Source: Symsagittifera roscoffensis
Lineage: Eukaryota; Xenacoelomorpha; Acoela; Convolutidae
DNA: 64,000 nt
Direction of reading: 5' to 3'
NCBI RefSeq assembly: GCF_963678635.1
Contig: NC_087066.1
Location: 13,934,517-13,998,516 of the forward strand
The translations under genes were made by a program, and so were the position numbers. Positions 21,401 to 33,087 of this stretch are shown here, one piece after another (position 1 is the stretch's first letter; each line of letters starts with the position of its first letter). Under the pieces are notes generated by a model, which saw only the letters and a list, made by a program, of their open reading frames with translations, did not search any database and was not told where the DNA came from.

Positions 21401-22436
21401 TTCCAGGAGCTCCCCATTAGTAGCGTTGCCTCGCTAACTCCCCTTTTGGTCATTACGTCTTGGGAGAGCTGTACTCTGCCCGTATCGTCAACCGTTCCAT
21501 AGGGTGCAGTCACCCCGGAACCTGGCGCATTCCTGTTGGCCACCAGTCGTCCAGCTGTCTCTATCAGCTTCATCATCGTCTGCTCCACGACTGGGTCACC
21601 TAAGGTATCACTCGGGTCCGGGATTGTCACTCGACCAGTTGCAGTTGGGAGTCGCATTTCTGTCGTTTGACTCATTTCTCGAGGCGTCAAGAGCTCCATC
21701 GGGGACTGCCCACGAGGAATACTCCTTGCAGGTATCACTTTTTCCACGGCTGTTGTCAATGCCACCCGTTCCGATCGCTCCTTGTAGTCCCGCCTCAAGC
21801 GTTCAATTTCTACACCCTGCTTTTTGTTGCAGTCTTCAAACACTCTCTTCCTCATGTCTCTGCCGTCCTCCGTAATGAGCATGGTCTTAGTCATTTCATC
21901 CAGCTCCTTTCTGGTCCTTTCCAGCCCATCTTTCATCCCATCTAGATCTTGCATGGTTTGGTTCGTTTGAAACACCTGTTCTACTCTCGCCCTCTTTGGT
22001 GGCACATCTATTCTCAGTGGTGAACTAGACGAGGCAGCCTCGCTGTTCATCTCTTGATGCATTCTCCTCAGCCCAGGCTTGGGCTTGGAGGGCAAAGGCA
22101 TCTAACCTGGTTGGTAAGTCCTAGAACTTCCCAATCCAGGCTCGTTCGCCAAGTCACTCATTGAGAGAGCCCCGTTTCTCCACCTCATCACTCTCATGTT
22201 CGGGCGGTCTAGTACTCCCCTCTCTCCATATGCTGCCATCAATAGGACTTCCGTGGGGCGGTCCCCACGGTTGTCATGCCCCAAGATGTTTATCAGGGCG
22301 GTCAGCAACATGACTACCTCTGGGTCCTATAGAGCGAAGTCTCGATCCATTAGCCGACGATAGATCGCATCTACCCAGGATAGATCGCATATGCCTCTGC
22401 CAGGTCCATCAATTCATCCAAGTTGAAGTTATCCAT
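21401..22436 (-). pseudogene. E2 module B, N-terminal helical and coiled-coil region
   Basis: The likely original start is the ATG at 22436 ('MDNFNLDELMDLAEAYAIY'), aligned with the E3 start at 44176. It continues 'IYRRLMDRDFA' and 'RGDRPTEVLLMAAYGE' (E3 'RGNRPTDVVLMLAFGE'). The 22101 frame encodes a coiled coil ('GLERTRKELDEMTKTMLI'). The layout (helical start, coiled coil, disordered tail) recalls a gag-like assembly domain, though no similarity to capsid is visible. A 12-bp direct repeat near 22360-22390 has damaged the frame. Confidence 0.55.
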
Positions 22437-22817
22437 TCTCTTTTCAGGTTCGAATAGATTTGATTTAATGATTTGACTCAAGTGAGTAATTAAACGCTCA
22501 ATCAGGATCTAGAAAAGAGGTCACGAATATCGCACTTGCCCATTTCACCTTCTCGTTAAATTTTTTTTTAAAACTCAGATAAAAAAATTTTGATCTTAAA
22601 ATTTATTAAAATCAATCGGTCTCTAAAATTTTGGAACTCGACCTATGATTGGACAGTCCAAACTTTGGATCTATTCCTAAGATCGTTATTCAGTTGTTCG
22701 TGGTCCTTAACTCCTTCTTACCCAGGACCTTAATAACATAACACATAACATAACATAACACACTTATCACACACTACACATAATTTAGTCTGGCACCCTC
22801 TTGCATGTCACCTTAAC
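22437..22817. other. Spacer between module A and module B (E2)
   Basis: AT-rich, no gene seen. It contains a short tandem run of 'ATAACATAAC' (about 22733-22762). The E3 spacer (44177-44666) is similar in length and composition, also with 'ATAACATAAC'. B could be expressed from a spliced or internal transcript; I see no convincing splice site or promoter. Confidence 0.4.
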
Positions 22818-23513
22818 TCAGCCTATACTTAAGTAATAATTTTTATGTAAGTATACTTGTATATTAGTATCAGAGAAGATTACGTGTATGAGCACGTACA
22901 GTTCCCGAGGATGCAGTCGCCCTCTGTTCGGATTGTACACTGGAAGCGAAAGCTCCTTCACTTCCCTTTCCACGAGGAAGTCTCTCAATCTCGTCAAGGA
23001 CAAGACTAGGTTTTCCGGGTCCACGTGCCGCTTCTCCGTCGCCCGTGTCACTAAGAAACATAGGTATTTTCCCGGTATCTGTGACGCCGCCGGAGGCAAG
23101 GCTGCTACACCCCCTATTCCTGGTCTTTGCTTCCAAAGGAATTGTATGTTTTTATACTTTCTCTTAAAATCCGCTGCTAACGCTGTCTTAAAACTCATGT
23201 CTGCTGTGATTGCTATCGCACATGTTCTATCTGTGAGCATGAAATCGCTATCCGTTAGTTTTATGCTACTTGAATATTCATTTGGTAAGTTAAAATATGA
23301 CTCAACTAACCTCCCTATGTCCGGTTTCTTTGGGTCATCGCCTGTTTCTGCTTCTAAATCCCCTGTCTTTCTTGCTATTCTTAATTTTTTTATTAATAAA
23401 TTTTCAGTGTGGGTAAGTCCTACCCCCACTCCCCGGACAAAATATCCATCGACGTCCCCGTCGATCGCATACCGGGTATCAAATCGAGATTGGAAGCCGG
23501 AATGGGTAGTCAC
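22818..23513 (-). pseudogene. E2 macro-domain-like protein downstream of integrase
   Basis: A 231-residue frame, intact over the domain. From about residue 85 it matches the layout of OARD1/TARG1-type macro domains, which bind or remove ADP-ribose: strand 'TCAIAITADMS', helix 'FKTALAADFKRKY' (family: GIA..FK), 'PGKYLCFLVTRAT' (family: YxxLITK), helix 'PENLVLSLTRLRDFLVER', strand 'ELSLPVYNPNRGRLHPREL' (family: mPxiGcGLdxL), and final 'VIFSDTNIQVYLH' (family: F..tdI.v.vY). The substrate loop is NPNRGRL instead of GCGLDRL, so catalysis is doubtful. Residues 1-84 are extra ('DGDVDGYFVRGVGVG'). There is no signal peptide or membrane span, so it is not an env gene. It may originally have been fused to pol. 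Called pseudogene because the element is dead. Confidence 0.6.
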
Positions 23514-24250
23514 CCCTCCTGGGCAGCCCAGGAAGGATCTTCTCGTTCAGTTTTCCTGTATTTCATGCTTTCACGATCTACAGCTTGAATAGTGACACTC
23601 GTCTCCTTTGGGTCCGACGTCATTTCGTTCAGCCATTCCAAGACACGCAGATTCGTCAACTCTTGTTCGTAGCATTGCTGTTGCTCGTCGTCGATTTCTA
23701 CCTCGGGTTTCGACCGGTCATCGACCCACTCATCGTCGTGATCATCGACTATGTCAATGTCCTGTGACACAGTTATTTCTTCTAGACCCACTAATTCTTA
23801 TCTATCTTTTTAGGTCTATCCTGTCCACTACAAAATCGTCGCTGTAAGGGTTATATTTCCTCTTGGATCTTGTCCTGTCATTTTGTCGAGTCTGTATCGT
23901 GAACGGAAGATCCGGTTCCAAGTTCTTGGTAACCTCTCTTTGTTCAGGGTCTTGCCAGTCCTCTTCTGCGTAGGGTAAAGTTTCATCGTCTGCTTCAATC
24001 ACCTCATTTGGGTCCAGGTCCAGTGGTGTACTTTTTCCTTTCTCTATGACTTCATTTCCATCGTTCTTTTCCCTGGTGCCCTTCTCATTGACCTCACAAG
24101 CAAGTTCCATCTTTATATAATCCCCCTCTTCCATGTCTGCAGGTATACACAAGTCTTCTGTCGATGGATTGTGTGGATTAATGTTTTTGTAATGAGCGGC
24201 TCGGCCAGTATTCAGTCTATAAAAGCGTCCCTCCTGGTTCACATCCGTAA
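23510..24250 (-). pseudogene. E2 acidic C-terminal tail of pol
   Basis: Frames 24323-23802 (lower part) and 23791-23510. Asp/Glu-rich ('DDETLPYAEEDWQDPEQRE', 'DDHDDEWVDDRSKPEVEID'), joining the integrase tail to the macro-like segment. Nearly identical to E1 191-800 except for an 80-bp segment ('VTKNLEPDLPFTIQTRQND') that E1 lacks. Confidence 0.6.
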
Positions 24251-25578
24251 TCATGAAGGGTCCCCTCCATTTTTTAGGAGCTTTTTCGTTCCTTTCGGTG
24301 GCATGACGTTCTGAAATACCCATACGTAGTCCCCTACCGAATAAGGTTTTGCACCAGCTGCTTTCTTGTCAAATCTTTTCCTCTGCCTTACCTGTGCTTG
24401 TTGAGTGTTTTGTCTACACAAGTCGTTCAACTCTTGCTGACGTCTAATTACATCCCTTACATAGACCTGTGGTGACGTCTTCTTACCCTCATACTCTGGG
24501 TAGAAGAAAGTCAAGGGCAAAAACTTCTCGTGCCCGGTCAGCATCATATGTGGATTGACTCCGGTGGTGGAATGTTGTGTGCCATTGTAAGGTCTCATCA
24601 CCTGTGGAAGATATCTGTCCCAATCGGTCATGTACCTGGAACAATATACCCTCAGCATCGATACTAAAGTTCGATTCTGCCTTTCCACTAAGCCATTTGT
24701 CTGGGGATGGTATGTCGTGGAGTGAGCTTGAGCAACCTGTGAACGTCTCATTAGCTTTTTCGTGAGTTCTCCTACGAAAGCTGTTCCGTTATCCGATTGA
24801 AACGTCATCGGACAACCATGTCTCGCTATCCACGTATTGATCAGGTGGTCGCACGTCTCTTCCGCTGAGGCAGTTATGCAGGGCACGGCCTCTGCATACT
24901 TCGTGGAGCGATCTATCATGACCAAGACTTGATTATAACCACTATCTGTCATGCATAACTTTTGGTGATCTATCTGCACCACCTCGTTGAATTCAGACGA
25001 ATCGCAATTTCCTTGGATCCTTGACCTGTTGACATGACAGACACGATGTTACCATCTTCTCGCATTCCAGGCCACTCAAAGCGCTTCAGGATCCTCTGAT
25101 ATACTTTGTCAATCCCCTGATGGCCCATCTGATCATGCGACCTGAATAAGAGTTTTGTCTGATAGAGTTGCGGCAACACTATCGCGTTATACTTGTATAG
25201 GACTTTGTCTTCATCTCTTCTCTTGCGAGCCACAATCCCGTCCTTGTTCAAGTATAACCTTCCCTCTTTCTGCATAAAATGCTTTCTCAGAATGCGGTTA
25301 TTGTCTTCCTCTAGGTCTCCTTTGTCCGGAGAATCATTTTCGATCCACCTTTTCAGGTTGCATGTCATGCGGTCATTTCTCTGCGCTCTTAGAAGATCCG
25401 AGAGTCTGTATCTCGCCTTCAAGTACGTCTTCATGACTCTCATCTGACTATTCAACTCATTGGGCTGATGCGTATCTTCTGCCATCTTAACGCGCCAAAT
25501 CTTTGCCAATGGCTGTGTATCCTGTTCGAATGGCTGAAGATCAGTCCTGACTACCTCTTTTTGTGGCAACAGACTCAT
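24251..25578 (-). pseudogene. E2 integrase
   Basis: The N-terminal frame 25578-24970 carries 'RSHDQMGHQGIDKVYQRIL', but the CxxC half of the zinc site is destroyed by small deletions and a frameshift near 25070. The core frame 24982-24251 (243 residues) has D5, D64 ('QSDNGT') and E100 ('NGLVERQNR') with 35 residues between the last two, so the DD35E core is intact. The 24323 frame adds 'KKWRGPFMITDVNQEGRFY', a GPF/Y-type module. This is the best preserved integrase core in the window. Confidence 0.85.
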
Positions 25579-26527
25579 CGAACGTTTCGATACCGCTATT
25601 GTCTCCAGATCATCCGCTGCGTTATCAAAGACTCTTTCACCTGGTATGAGGTAGCGATCACTGTCAGGGTCCTGGTATACCTCTCTATTAAGATCTCTTG
25701 CTCAAGTTTCCACTAGTAGTGTGTAGATCGCTAATTCTGACAGTTCCGATCCTGAGCTCGAGTTCCTGTCTGAGTAGGTGTCAGTTCCTGAGTTTCGGGA
25801 GTTGTCATCTGTTGAAGAGTCTGCGACGGAGTCTGCACCATCTCCTGGGTCAGTTCTGTGCTTTCTTCGCATCCATCTGAACTCCCCGGACAAAACTTTG
25901 TTCTCCAGGTCCTGCTTCCCATCAGGAACTTTCTCATCTACATCAGACTCCCCGGACAAACTTCCTTGTCCCGGGTGTTGATCTTGAACTCGCCGGCTCT
26001 TCTCACCGTTCGTCTCCCCGGACAAACAATCTTGCACAAGGTCCACAAAGGTAACGGTTTTCTTTTGCGTATCGTTCCCCTGTTCTTTCCGTCCGTAAGA
26101 AGTACGGAAGTACTGGTTAAAACCTCGTGTGGTATTGAGAATACTAGTTGCTGAACGATTTCCTACAATCCCTCTCGTTCTCTTTGTGTTGTCGTCTGGA
26201 CGGCATGATCTTCACCTTCTCACTGAGTGTCAGTGATGCCACTGCTGCTGCCCACTCGGGGTCATCTCTGGTCACTTCTCTCTCTGACAATCCACCCAGC
26301 ATCCGCATCACTTGCGGTGTGACATGCACCGTTTTATCCAATAATGAGAGGCTGTTAATGTTCATGCGAGAGAGTTCCTGCTGGACCAGGTTTGAGCGCA
26401 GCAACAGATCCAAGGGCACCGGGTCCTTCTCGGATAGGATCATTATCTCGGCTGCTTTCTCCACAGGTAACTCAGGATGTCCTGAAATTGGATATCCCGA
26501 CTTGTCCAACCATCTCGTTAAGGAGCT
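25579..26527 (-). pseudogene. E2 RNase H-integrase spacer with LSGE repeats
   Basis: Frames 26509-26144 and 26046-25702, homologous to the E1 spacer. Three 'LSGE' tetrapeptides are again about 22 residues apart (DNA at about 25881, 25946, 26012). The helical part ('LLLRSNLVQQELSRMNINS') is conserved. It is broken by a frameshift near 26150. No enzymatic motif. Confidence 0.55.
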
Positions 26528-28011
26528 TCATAAGTTTTTTTTGTCCAGAAACGAGAATCCTTCGTTTATTTCTGCCTGATTGGGTTGCTTCTGTTCCAAT
26601 TTTTCGTAGAACTCGGTTTTCTTGCTGAGGCTGTCAGCATTCTGGTGTTTTTCACGCATCCTGTGCTCGATTTTCATGTGGTAGCCATCTAATCTCACTA
26701 TCCATCTTCCTATATAACTCTGATCCATCGAGTATGTCTTCAACCAGGATAACGCCCTGTTGTCCACGCGTAACTTAATGGGAGCGCTCCCCAAGTATGC
26801 GCGGTACTTTTCCACAAATGCGACTACTGCAAACATTTCTGCTTCTGGTGCACCATATTTCATCTCAGTGTCACTTAACACCTTACTGCCATATGCTATG
26901 GGACGGAGAACGGTTCTGCCATTCCATTCTTGCTCCTGATGCAGTATTCCCGAGATGGCCACTACTGATGCGTCTGTGTCAAGAACATACATGCCCTTTT
27001 CAATAAGCATGCCTAGCACTGGCGCCTCGCACAATTCACGTTTTATGTTCTCAAAGGCCGTTTGAGCTTCATCGCTCCATTCGAACTTTTTCCCTTTGTT
27101 GCGCATCAGCTTCTTCATCGGATACAACTTGTCTGCATATCCTTTTATGAACTCACGGTAATAGTTGGCAAACCCTAGGAAGCTCATGAGCTGTGTGTCC
27201 GTTTTGGGAGCCTTCCATGTCAACACAGCTTCTACTGCTTCCGGGTCCGGCCTCACACCATGCCTGTCCACCATTCTTCCCAGGTACTTGATTGAATCCC
27301 TAAGGATTTCACATTTCGGTGGTTTGCATTTCGAGCCTGCTCTTTTCATGCATCCAAAGACATCATCGAGCCGATCAATGTGGTCTTCCAGGGTCGGTGT
27401 TGCTATGACTACGTCATCCACGTAACACATCACAAGATTCCCGTACTTCTTTGTCACTCTGGTCAAAGCCTGAGCCATCAGTCTTTGAAAAGTGGCCGTT
27501 GCGTTGCACAAGCCGAAGGGCATCCTCTTCCACTGGTACAACCCCAACCCACACGCGAATCCGGTCTTTTCTTTATCCTTCTTCCGCAGAGGGACCTGCC
27601 AGAAGGCAGAACCCAAGTCCAATGTGGTGAAGAACTTGGCATCACCAAGCTTAGAGAGGCTCTCGTCTATTCGCGGTATCGGGTACGCATCTTTTATCGT
27701 TACCGCGTTCAAGTAACGAAAGTCGCAACAAAACCTAAGCTGCCCCCTTTCTTTTTCGCCATTACTACCCCGAAAGCCCATGGCGATTTTGAGGGTTCTA
27801 TCATGTCGTATTCGAGCAACATTTCTATTTCCGCTCGGCACGCATCCGATTTATGTGGCGTCATTCGTCTTCCGCCTTCCCTATGGGGAACGGCGCCTTC
27901 CTCGAGGTTCGATTTCGTGTTCGACGAAATTACAGCAACCGATATCCTCCTTATGTTTTGAAAAATTGCTACTACTGCTTGTCCCAGCTGTAGTTTTACT
28001 TTTCTGTCCAA
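26528..28011 (-). pseudogene. E2 reverse transcriptase and RNase H
   Basis: The 27841 frame (437 residues) runs through the RT palm and thumb and the whole RNase H. Catalytic residues: D75 ('FTTLDLGSAF'), YVDD at 140-143; RNase H D290 ('LDTDAS'), E335 ('PEAEMFA'), D360 ('RVDNRAL'), D403 ('HQNADSLSK'). The RT start is in another frame (28011-27709) because of the one-base deletion near 27765 shared with E1. Directly upstream the PR-RT linker is missing: 'AVVAIF' is fused to 'QNIRRISVAV', losing about 490 bp relative to E1. Confidence 0.9.
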
Positions 28012-28094
28012 AAAAATTGCAACCTTGTTTTCATCTGTTATTATTCTATTACTTTGTTTCTTAACATTTTTCCGATCCGGGTTCCTAATCCTTA

Positions 28095-28472
28095 TTAGAA
28101 GTTGTTCAAGTCAATCATCACGTCAAAATTCCTGACAAAATCTATGCCCAAGATGCATTGTTCGGCGTCGTCCAAGTTTTCTACCACCAGGAAGCTCATC
28201 CAAAGATCCTGTCCTCCCATGTGGAGAACCGTTATTGGTGTTCTTCCGGCTACGTAAATCGCTCCTCGATTGGCTGCAGCCAGTCGGAGATTCGTCGGGA
28301 TTAGATCTTCCCTCGTGAAGCCCATTCTTTCCCAAGTCTTTATCGGCATCACACTCAGTACCGCTCCTGTGTCCAGAAGCCCTGTGACTCCGATTTTTTT
28401 TCCGTTGGTGTCGAGCAGATGTGCAGTCACTTCTGCTTCGTATCCAATGTGTACTGCGTCTTGCTCCATCAT
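28095..28472 (-). pseudogene. E2 aspartic protease
   Basis: A 125-residue frame with 'GLLDTGAVLSVMPIKTW' (active site) and 'QCILGIDFVRNFDVMIDL'. The usual 'ILGRD' Arg is changed to Ile here. The upstream segment 'GHDAMMEQDAVHIGYEA' matches E4 around residue 960. The C-terminal part is cut short by a shift at about 28090. Confidence 0.8.
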
Positions 28473-28535
28473 GGCGTCATGGCCTATCCTACGGATTTGA
28501 GTTCCTCCTGACCCAAATAGATCTGCCCTATCTGG

Positions 28536-29318
28536 TCACTGTCTGGACTGCTCTTGCTGAATTCTTAACTTCTCCATGTCGTCTCTTAAGCGTAACTCTC
28601 TCTGTTCCGCTTCTCTTGTCATTCGCGACAAATTCTTCGCTATGTGCTCATCCGTTCTTTCCTTCAAGCGTTTTTCGCGTCTACCAACTTCTTGTCTATT
28701 GCGGTTTATTTCTTCCCGCAAACTTTCTCTTTCAACGTGGACTGCTCTTTCTAGTTCACTCATTCTTATGGACATCTGTCATTGTTCAAGGCTTCTTCTA
28801 ATGATGCTCCGTTTTCTACTAGTGGCGTCACAATTGGCGGTGTCACCCTGTCGATCCCAGGTAGCTTGGTACTGGTCGAGATTCGGGCTTTGCTTCTCTG
28901 CCTCGAAGTCTTTTCTTTATCCACCTCTGGATCCGCCGATGCATTGCCTAGCCCTATGTTTCTATTCTCCCCAGTTCGCGTTTCCGAATTCGTCATACTC
29001 ACAAAGGCTCTTGACTGGCCTGATGTGTTTGTGTCTTTGCTTATCGTTCTCACCTCATCAAATTTGTCCATGGTTCCAGTCGGTGTATGCCTCATTCTCC
29101 TGGGTCGAACTATTGAGGCTGACTCGAGATCCAAAGTCAACTTAATCATAATAGTCCTCTTCTTCCTCCTGGGATTCGCCTTCATCTCCTGTATCCACTC
29201 CCATGGTGAATGGAAAGATGTTTCCGAAAGAGACATCTGTTTCTCCGTCACGCCTGCCATCATGGTGTTGTCTGTGGGAGATCTTCTAGTTGCCACAATT
29301 TCAGCAGAGATGTCGGAT
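28536..29318 (-). pseudogene. E2 gag remnant lacking capsid and zinc knuckles
   Basis: Frames 29296-28766 and 28775-28536 hold the mid N-terminal region and the coiled coil ('NLSRMTREAEQRELRLRDD', 'LRIQQEQS'). At about 28545 it jumps straight to the sequence just before the protease. The RG-rich part, capsid domain and both knuckles (about 2 kb relative to the E4 order) are gone. At its N-terminal side it is cut at 29319 by an inserted leader fragment. Confidence 0.8.
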
Positions 29319-30080
29319 GTGAAGGGTCTTATCTCTAGCCTAAATTCGGCTCGACTAAGGTTTTCTTGTGCCTTTAGCCTTCCTTTTTTGTCTAGAACAG
29401 CGTAAAATTGCCTTATTCTACCGTTTCTACTCTTTGGTAGGGCTGTAAGGGCTTTCCAAATTTTTTTTTATAAAACGTGAAGGGTCTACCTTCCCGAATT
29501 GGTGAATTTGCTAAAAACAACACTAAAAAATTTTCAAGCTTACTTTTTTGAATATTTGATGTTTCTATTAGTAAGCTCAGCTAGTTTCTGATCTAATGGT
29601 ACCAAGATCAACTAGATTTGTCCAGTAGTTCCAAAGTTATTAACCAAAACGTCTTTTTTCTAAAGTCAAAAAATTTCTCTCTTACAGGTTCCGCCTAAAT
29701 TTTTTCGCAATTCTGTTCTTTTCGACCTAAAAGTTATTGATCCGAGCTCAGAAGACCTATACTTTTCTACTTCAATGCAAAAAACCCGATCTAAAACGCT
29801 CTAGCTGGAAAAATTTGCGAAAAACTATGCTATTTGGACCCCTCCGGATTGATGAATCCACTAAGTCAAACACGTTAAGTTCGATTTCTCTGTAAACCGG
29901 AAGGTTATCTGCAAACGGTTTATAAAAAACGTCGATTCACTAGTGGACGTTGTCCAAATAACAATTTTTACCGTCCTAACTCAAAAATTTTAATTTTTTT
30001 TTTGTTTTATAGCGTTTCGTTCATTCAAAACGGGCTACAAAAATAATCGTAACGATCTTGATTGATATAAATGCCTGTAA
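29319..30080. repeat. Ectopic copy of a 762-bp leader segment inside E2 gag
   Basis: Near-identical (only a handful of substitutions, no length change) to 31312-32073 in the same orientation, offset exactly 1993 bp. It replaces about 275 bp of gag (equivalent to E1 7119-7392). Sequence on its left is gag codons; on its right are the first gag codons. It is much younger than the divergence between elements. Confidence 0.92.
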
Positions 30081-30175
30081 TTGCTCTTCTCTGTTTCTCA
30101 GGTATGAATTTCGTGGAGCTATCACCTAGTTTAGGTATCCTTGACTTGTCTAGACTCATATTCAATTTACCACTT
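30081..30175 (-). pseudogene. E2 gag start codon region, orphaned
   Basis: Element-sense sequence encodes 'MSLDKSRIPKLGDS', matching the start of E1 gag (7475). It is separated from the rest of gag by the 762-bp insertion. Confidence 0.7.
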
Positions 30176-30914
30176 CTTACTACCTATACACTCAATTCGA
30201 TTGCTAGTGTCCTTTTGATCTGACTACTGATAATAATAACACAACACAATAAATTCCAAAAGTTTCTATTAAATAGTGACCACGAATCCTTGTATGTTAT
30301 CTGTGTACAGCGTGTATACAATTTATTCACAATAATCGATTATTAGGCGTAAGATTTGAGAACTAGCACAGTATGATGATATCAATCAATTTAAAAGATA
30401 GTGTATTCACTAACCAATCAAGCACAAATTGCTGTTTTAAAACCAGAAATAACAAAAGAAGAATATTTCTATAAAAAGCGTATGTGTATTGTACTTTTAG
30501 TTGGTCGCAGTACAATAGTCGAACTTATATTTTAAAGAAAGAGCTTTCCCTGCTTCGTGCTGCACCAAACAGTCAAAATTTGAAGGCGGTAATTTTCTCG
30601 GTAATTTTCCCACCGAGTTTCCTGTTACTTATCTGCCTTCGGACTGCCCGAGCTAGACCTATTAAAATCCTCAGGGCAGTCACTTTTCTCAAAAACGTTT
30701 TGGGCTTCAATCCACACCAATGAGTTACAAACTCTTTTTTAATTTAGACTTAGTGTGGCGAATATCCAATTTTGGACCTGTTCTGTTTTGGTCTGGCCTT
30801 TTTTGAAAGGCAAGTTACCAGTGCAGTCACTGGTTCCTAGCCTGTTTCTTAATAACCTAATACCTCTCACTGTTATCTTTTCTTCTGTTTACCTAAGTCC
30901 TTAAACATAAATAA

Positions 30915-31145
30915 TACCCCTCCGGGTTGGCAAAATGGGGGACCTCTCCGGATTGACAAAAACCGGACCCCTCCGGATTGACAAAAATCGGACCCCTCCT
31001 GATTGGGACCCTTCCTGTTTTGTAAAGATTTAGACCGCCCCGGATTGGGACACCTCCGTTTCTATAAAAATTTAGACCCCCCGGATTGGGACCCCTCCGT
31101 TTTTGTAAAAATTTAGACCCCTCCGGTTTGGGACCCCTTCGAGTT
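30915..31145. repeat. CCTCCGGATTGG-type short repeat array (E2)
   Basis: About eight imperfect units of 'ACCCCTCCGGATTGG' with A/T-rich spacers. Same position as the E1 array but with different unit number and order. Confidence 0.75.
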
Positions 31146-31311
31146 CGTAAAAATAGCTTCTCAGAGGCTTTCTAAATTTCCAACCTTTACCATTCCGGAT
31201 ACGTTCTCCGATGCTATTTTGCTGTTTGAATCAACTAGGAAGGGTGTGTCGTCCTTCCCAAGACCCTTCCGGATTGAAATTAAGCCCCTTATTCGATGAT
31301 TCACCCTAACG

Positions 31312-32073
31312 GTGAAGGGTCTTATCTCTAGCCTAAATTCGGCTCGACTAAGGTTTTTTTGTGCCTTTAGCCTTCCTTTTTTGTCTAGAACAGCGTAAAA
31401 TTGCCTTATTCTACCGTTTCTACTCTTTGGTAGGGCTGTAAGGGCTTTCCAAATTTTTTTTTATAAAACGTGAAGGGTCTACCTTCCCGAATTGGTGAAT
31501 TTGCTAAAAACAACCCTAAAAAATTTTCAAGCTTACTTTTTTGAATATTTGATGTTTCTATTAGTAAGCTCAGCTAGTTTCTGATCTAATGGTACCAAGA
31601 TCAACTAGATTTGTCCAGTAGTTCCAAAGTTATTAACCAAAACGTCTTTTTTCTAAAGTCAAAAAATTTCTCTCTTACAGGTCCCGCCTAAATTTTTTCG
31701 CAATTCTGTTCTTTTCGACCTAAAAGTTATTGATCCGAGCTCAGAAGACCTATACTTTTCTACTTCAATGCAAAAAACCCGATCTAAAACGCTCTAGCTG
31801 GAAAAATTTGCGAAAAACTATGCTATTTGGACCCCTCCGGATTGATGAATCCACTAAGTCAAACACGTTAAGTTCGATTTCTCTGTAAACCGGAAGGTTA
31901 TCTGCAAACGGTTTATAAAAAACGTCGATTCACTAGTGGACGTTGTCCAAATAACAATTTTTACCGTCCTAACTCAAAAATTTTAATTTTTTTTTTGTTT
32001 TATAGCGTTTCGTTCATTCAAAATGGGCTACAAAAATAATCGTAACGATCTTGATTGATATAAATGCCTGTAA
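31312..32073. repeat. Leader segment that is the donor copy of 29319-30080
   Basis: In its normal leader context: preceded by 'TTCACCCTAACG' (E1 has the similar 'TTCACGCTAACG' before 8641) and followed by 'CAACAATATAACTATCAACAACAAACGGGA' as in E1. That makes it the original and 29319-30080 the copy. Confidence 0.85.
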
Positions 32074-32350
32074 CAACAATATAACTATCAACAACAAACG
32101 GGAAGGTCGGATCATATCTTGTCTGGGGGGATAATTTCTACTGATATTTACTTTTTACTCTTTTTGGTTTTTTCTGTAATTTTTCATGTTTTTTGTCTTT
32201 CTTGGGTACTTTACTACTTTTTGTTTGGTTTTTTATATATCTTTAAGTGTTTTTGGTCACAAATCTCTCAGGGAACGAGGGAACGGCCAATCCCCCCACC
32301 CTTCCTGGAAAGTGAATTTTTGGTCTTAACTAGGTTAAAAAGCTATTCAC

Positions 32351-32384
32351 GGTAATCCGGAAGGCTTGCGCGTTCCGAATTACC
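32351..32384. other. Conserved GGTAAT/ATTACC hairpin (E2)
   Basis: Same stem as 10304-10337 with one loop difference. A GAGCA...TGCTC hairpin follows at about 32427-32452. Confidence 0.45.
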
Positions 32385-33039
32385 CTTCCGCCCGGAGGCT
32401 AGGGCCTATTAAGGGCGTTATTATGAGCATTCGCTCTGCGCGAAGTGCTCGTTAACGGTTCTGCCGGTCATGATGTTAAAAAGAATATCACCCAGGAGCG
32501 CCCTAAACATCTATGTAACATTCGCCCGGAAGTACATATCGACGGAAAATAAAGCTAAGCTATAAAACGACTGGCCAGCGTCTAAACTAAGCTCTACATG
32601 CTTTTCACCGTCTCTACTAAAGCCAGTTCTTTTGGTGGTCTTTCTAACATCGGGTCGACAAAAACGTTACTGTTCTCCGGCTTCGACCAGAACGCTCAAA
32701 TTAACTTGTTTACATGCAAAATTAGTGAGCTCATTTTGCATTTTCCTTCAAATCCTAAAAACAGGGCTACTACTACTTACTATATTACTATTGTTTTTGT
32801 TCAGTAGATAAAAATCATCATCTCTATTGAAAATGGATCAAACCCTTCCCCCAACTCCTAGCTTCTCATCGTTGTAAAATGAATTCAGATGTTAAATCAA
32901 TTCAATTCAAGACATAATCGGGAAGCTAAAAGTTTATATAAAACAGTTTCAGTTCAAATCCCGAGACCCCTCCGGATTCCTGAATCCGGGGAAATAACAA
33001 CCTTATCTTTCTTCCGGAAGGCTGCTTTTCCACCCTTTG

Positions 33040-33087
33040 CCGTTGTTGTGAACGGCCTTGCAACGATTGTAGCGACACAATCGTTGC
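33040..33087. other. Double hairpin (E2 leader)
   Basis: CCGTT...AACGG (33040-33055) and GCAACGATTGT-AGCGAC-ACAATCGTTGC (33060-33087), identical in stem to 10599-10646. Confidence 0.55.

Noticed and set aside
21401-21480. 'LLMGSSW' (minus strand) as block I of the SGNH domain
   Set aside because: Alignment with E3 places block I later (LIIGDIL in E3, LILEDLL in E2); the GSS string lies outside the domain.
22818-23513. Envelope gene after integrase
   Set aside because: No signal peptide, transmembrane segment or cleavage site; the sequence fits a soluble macro-like fold instead.
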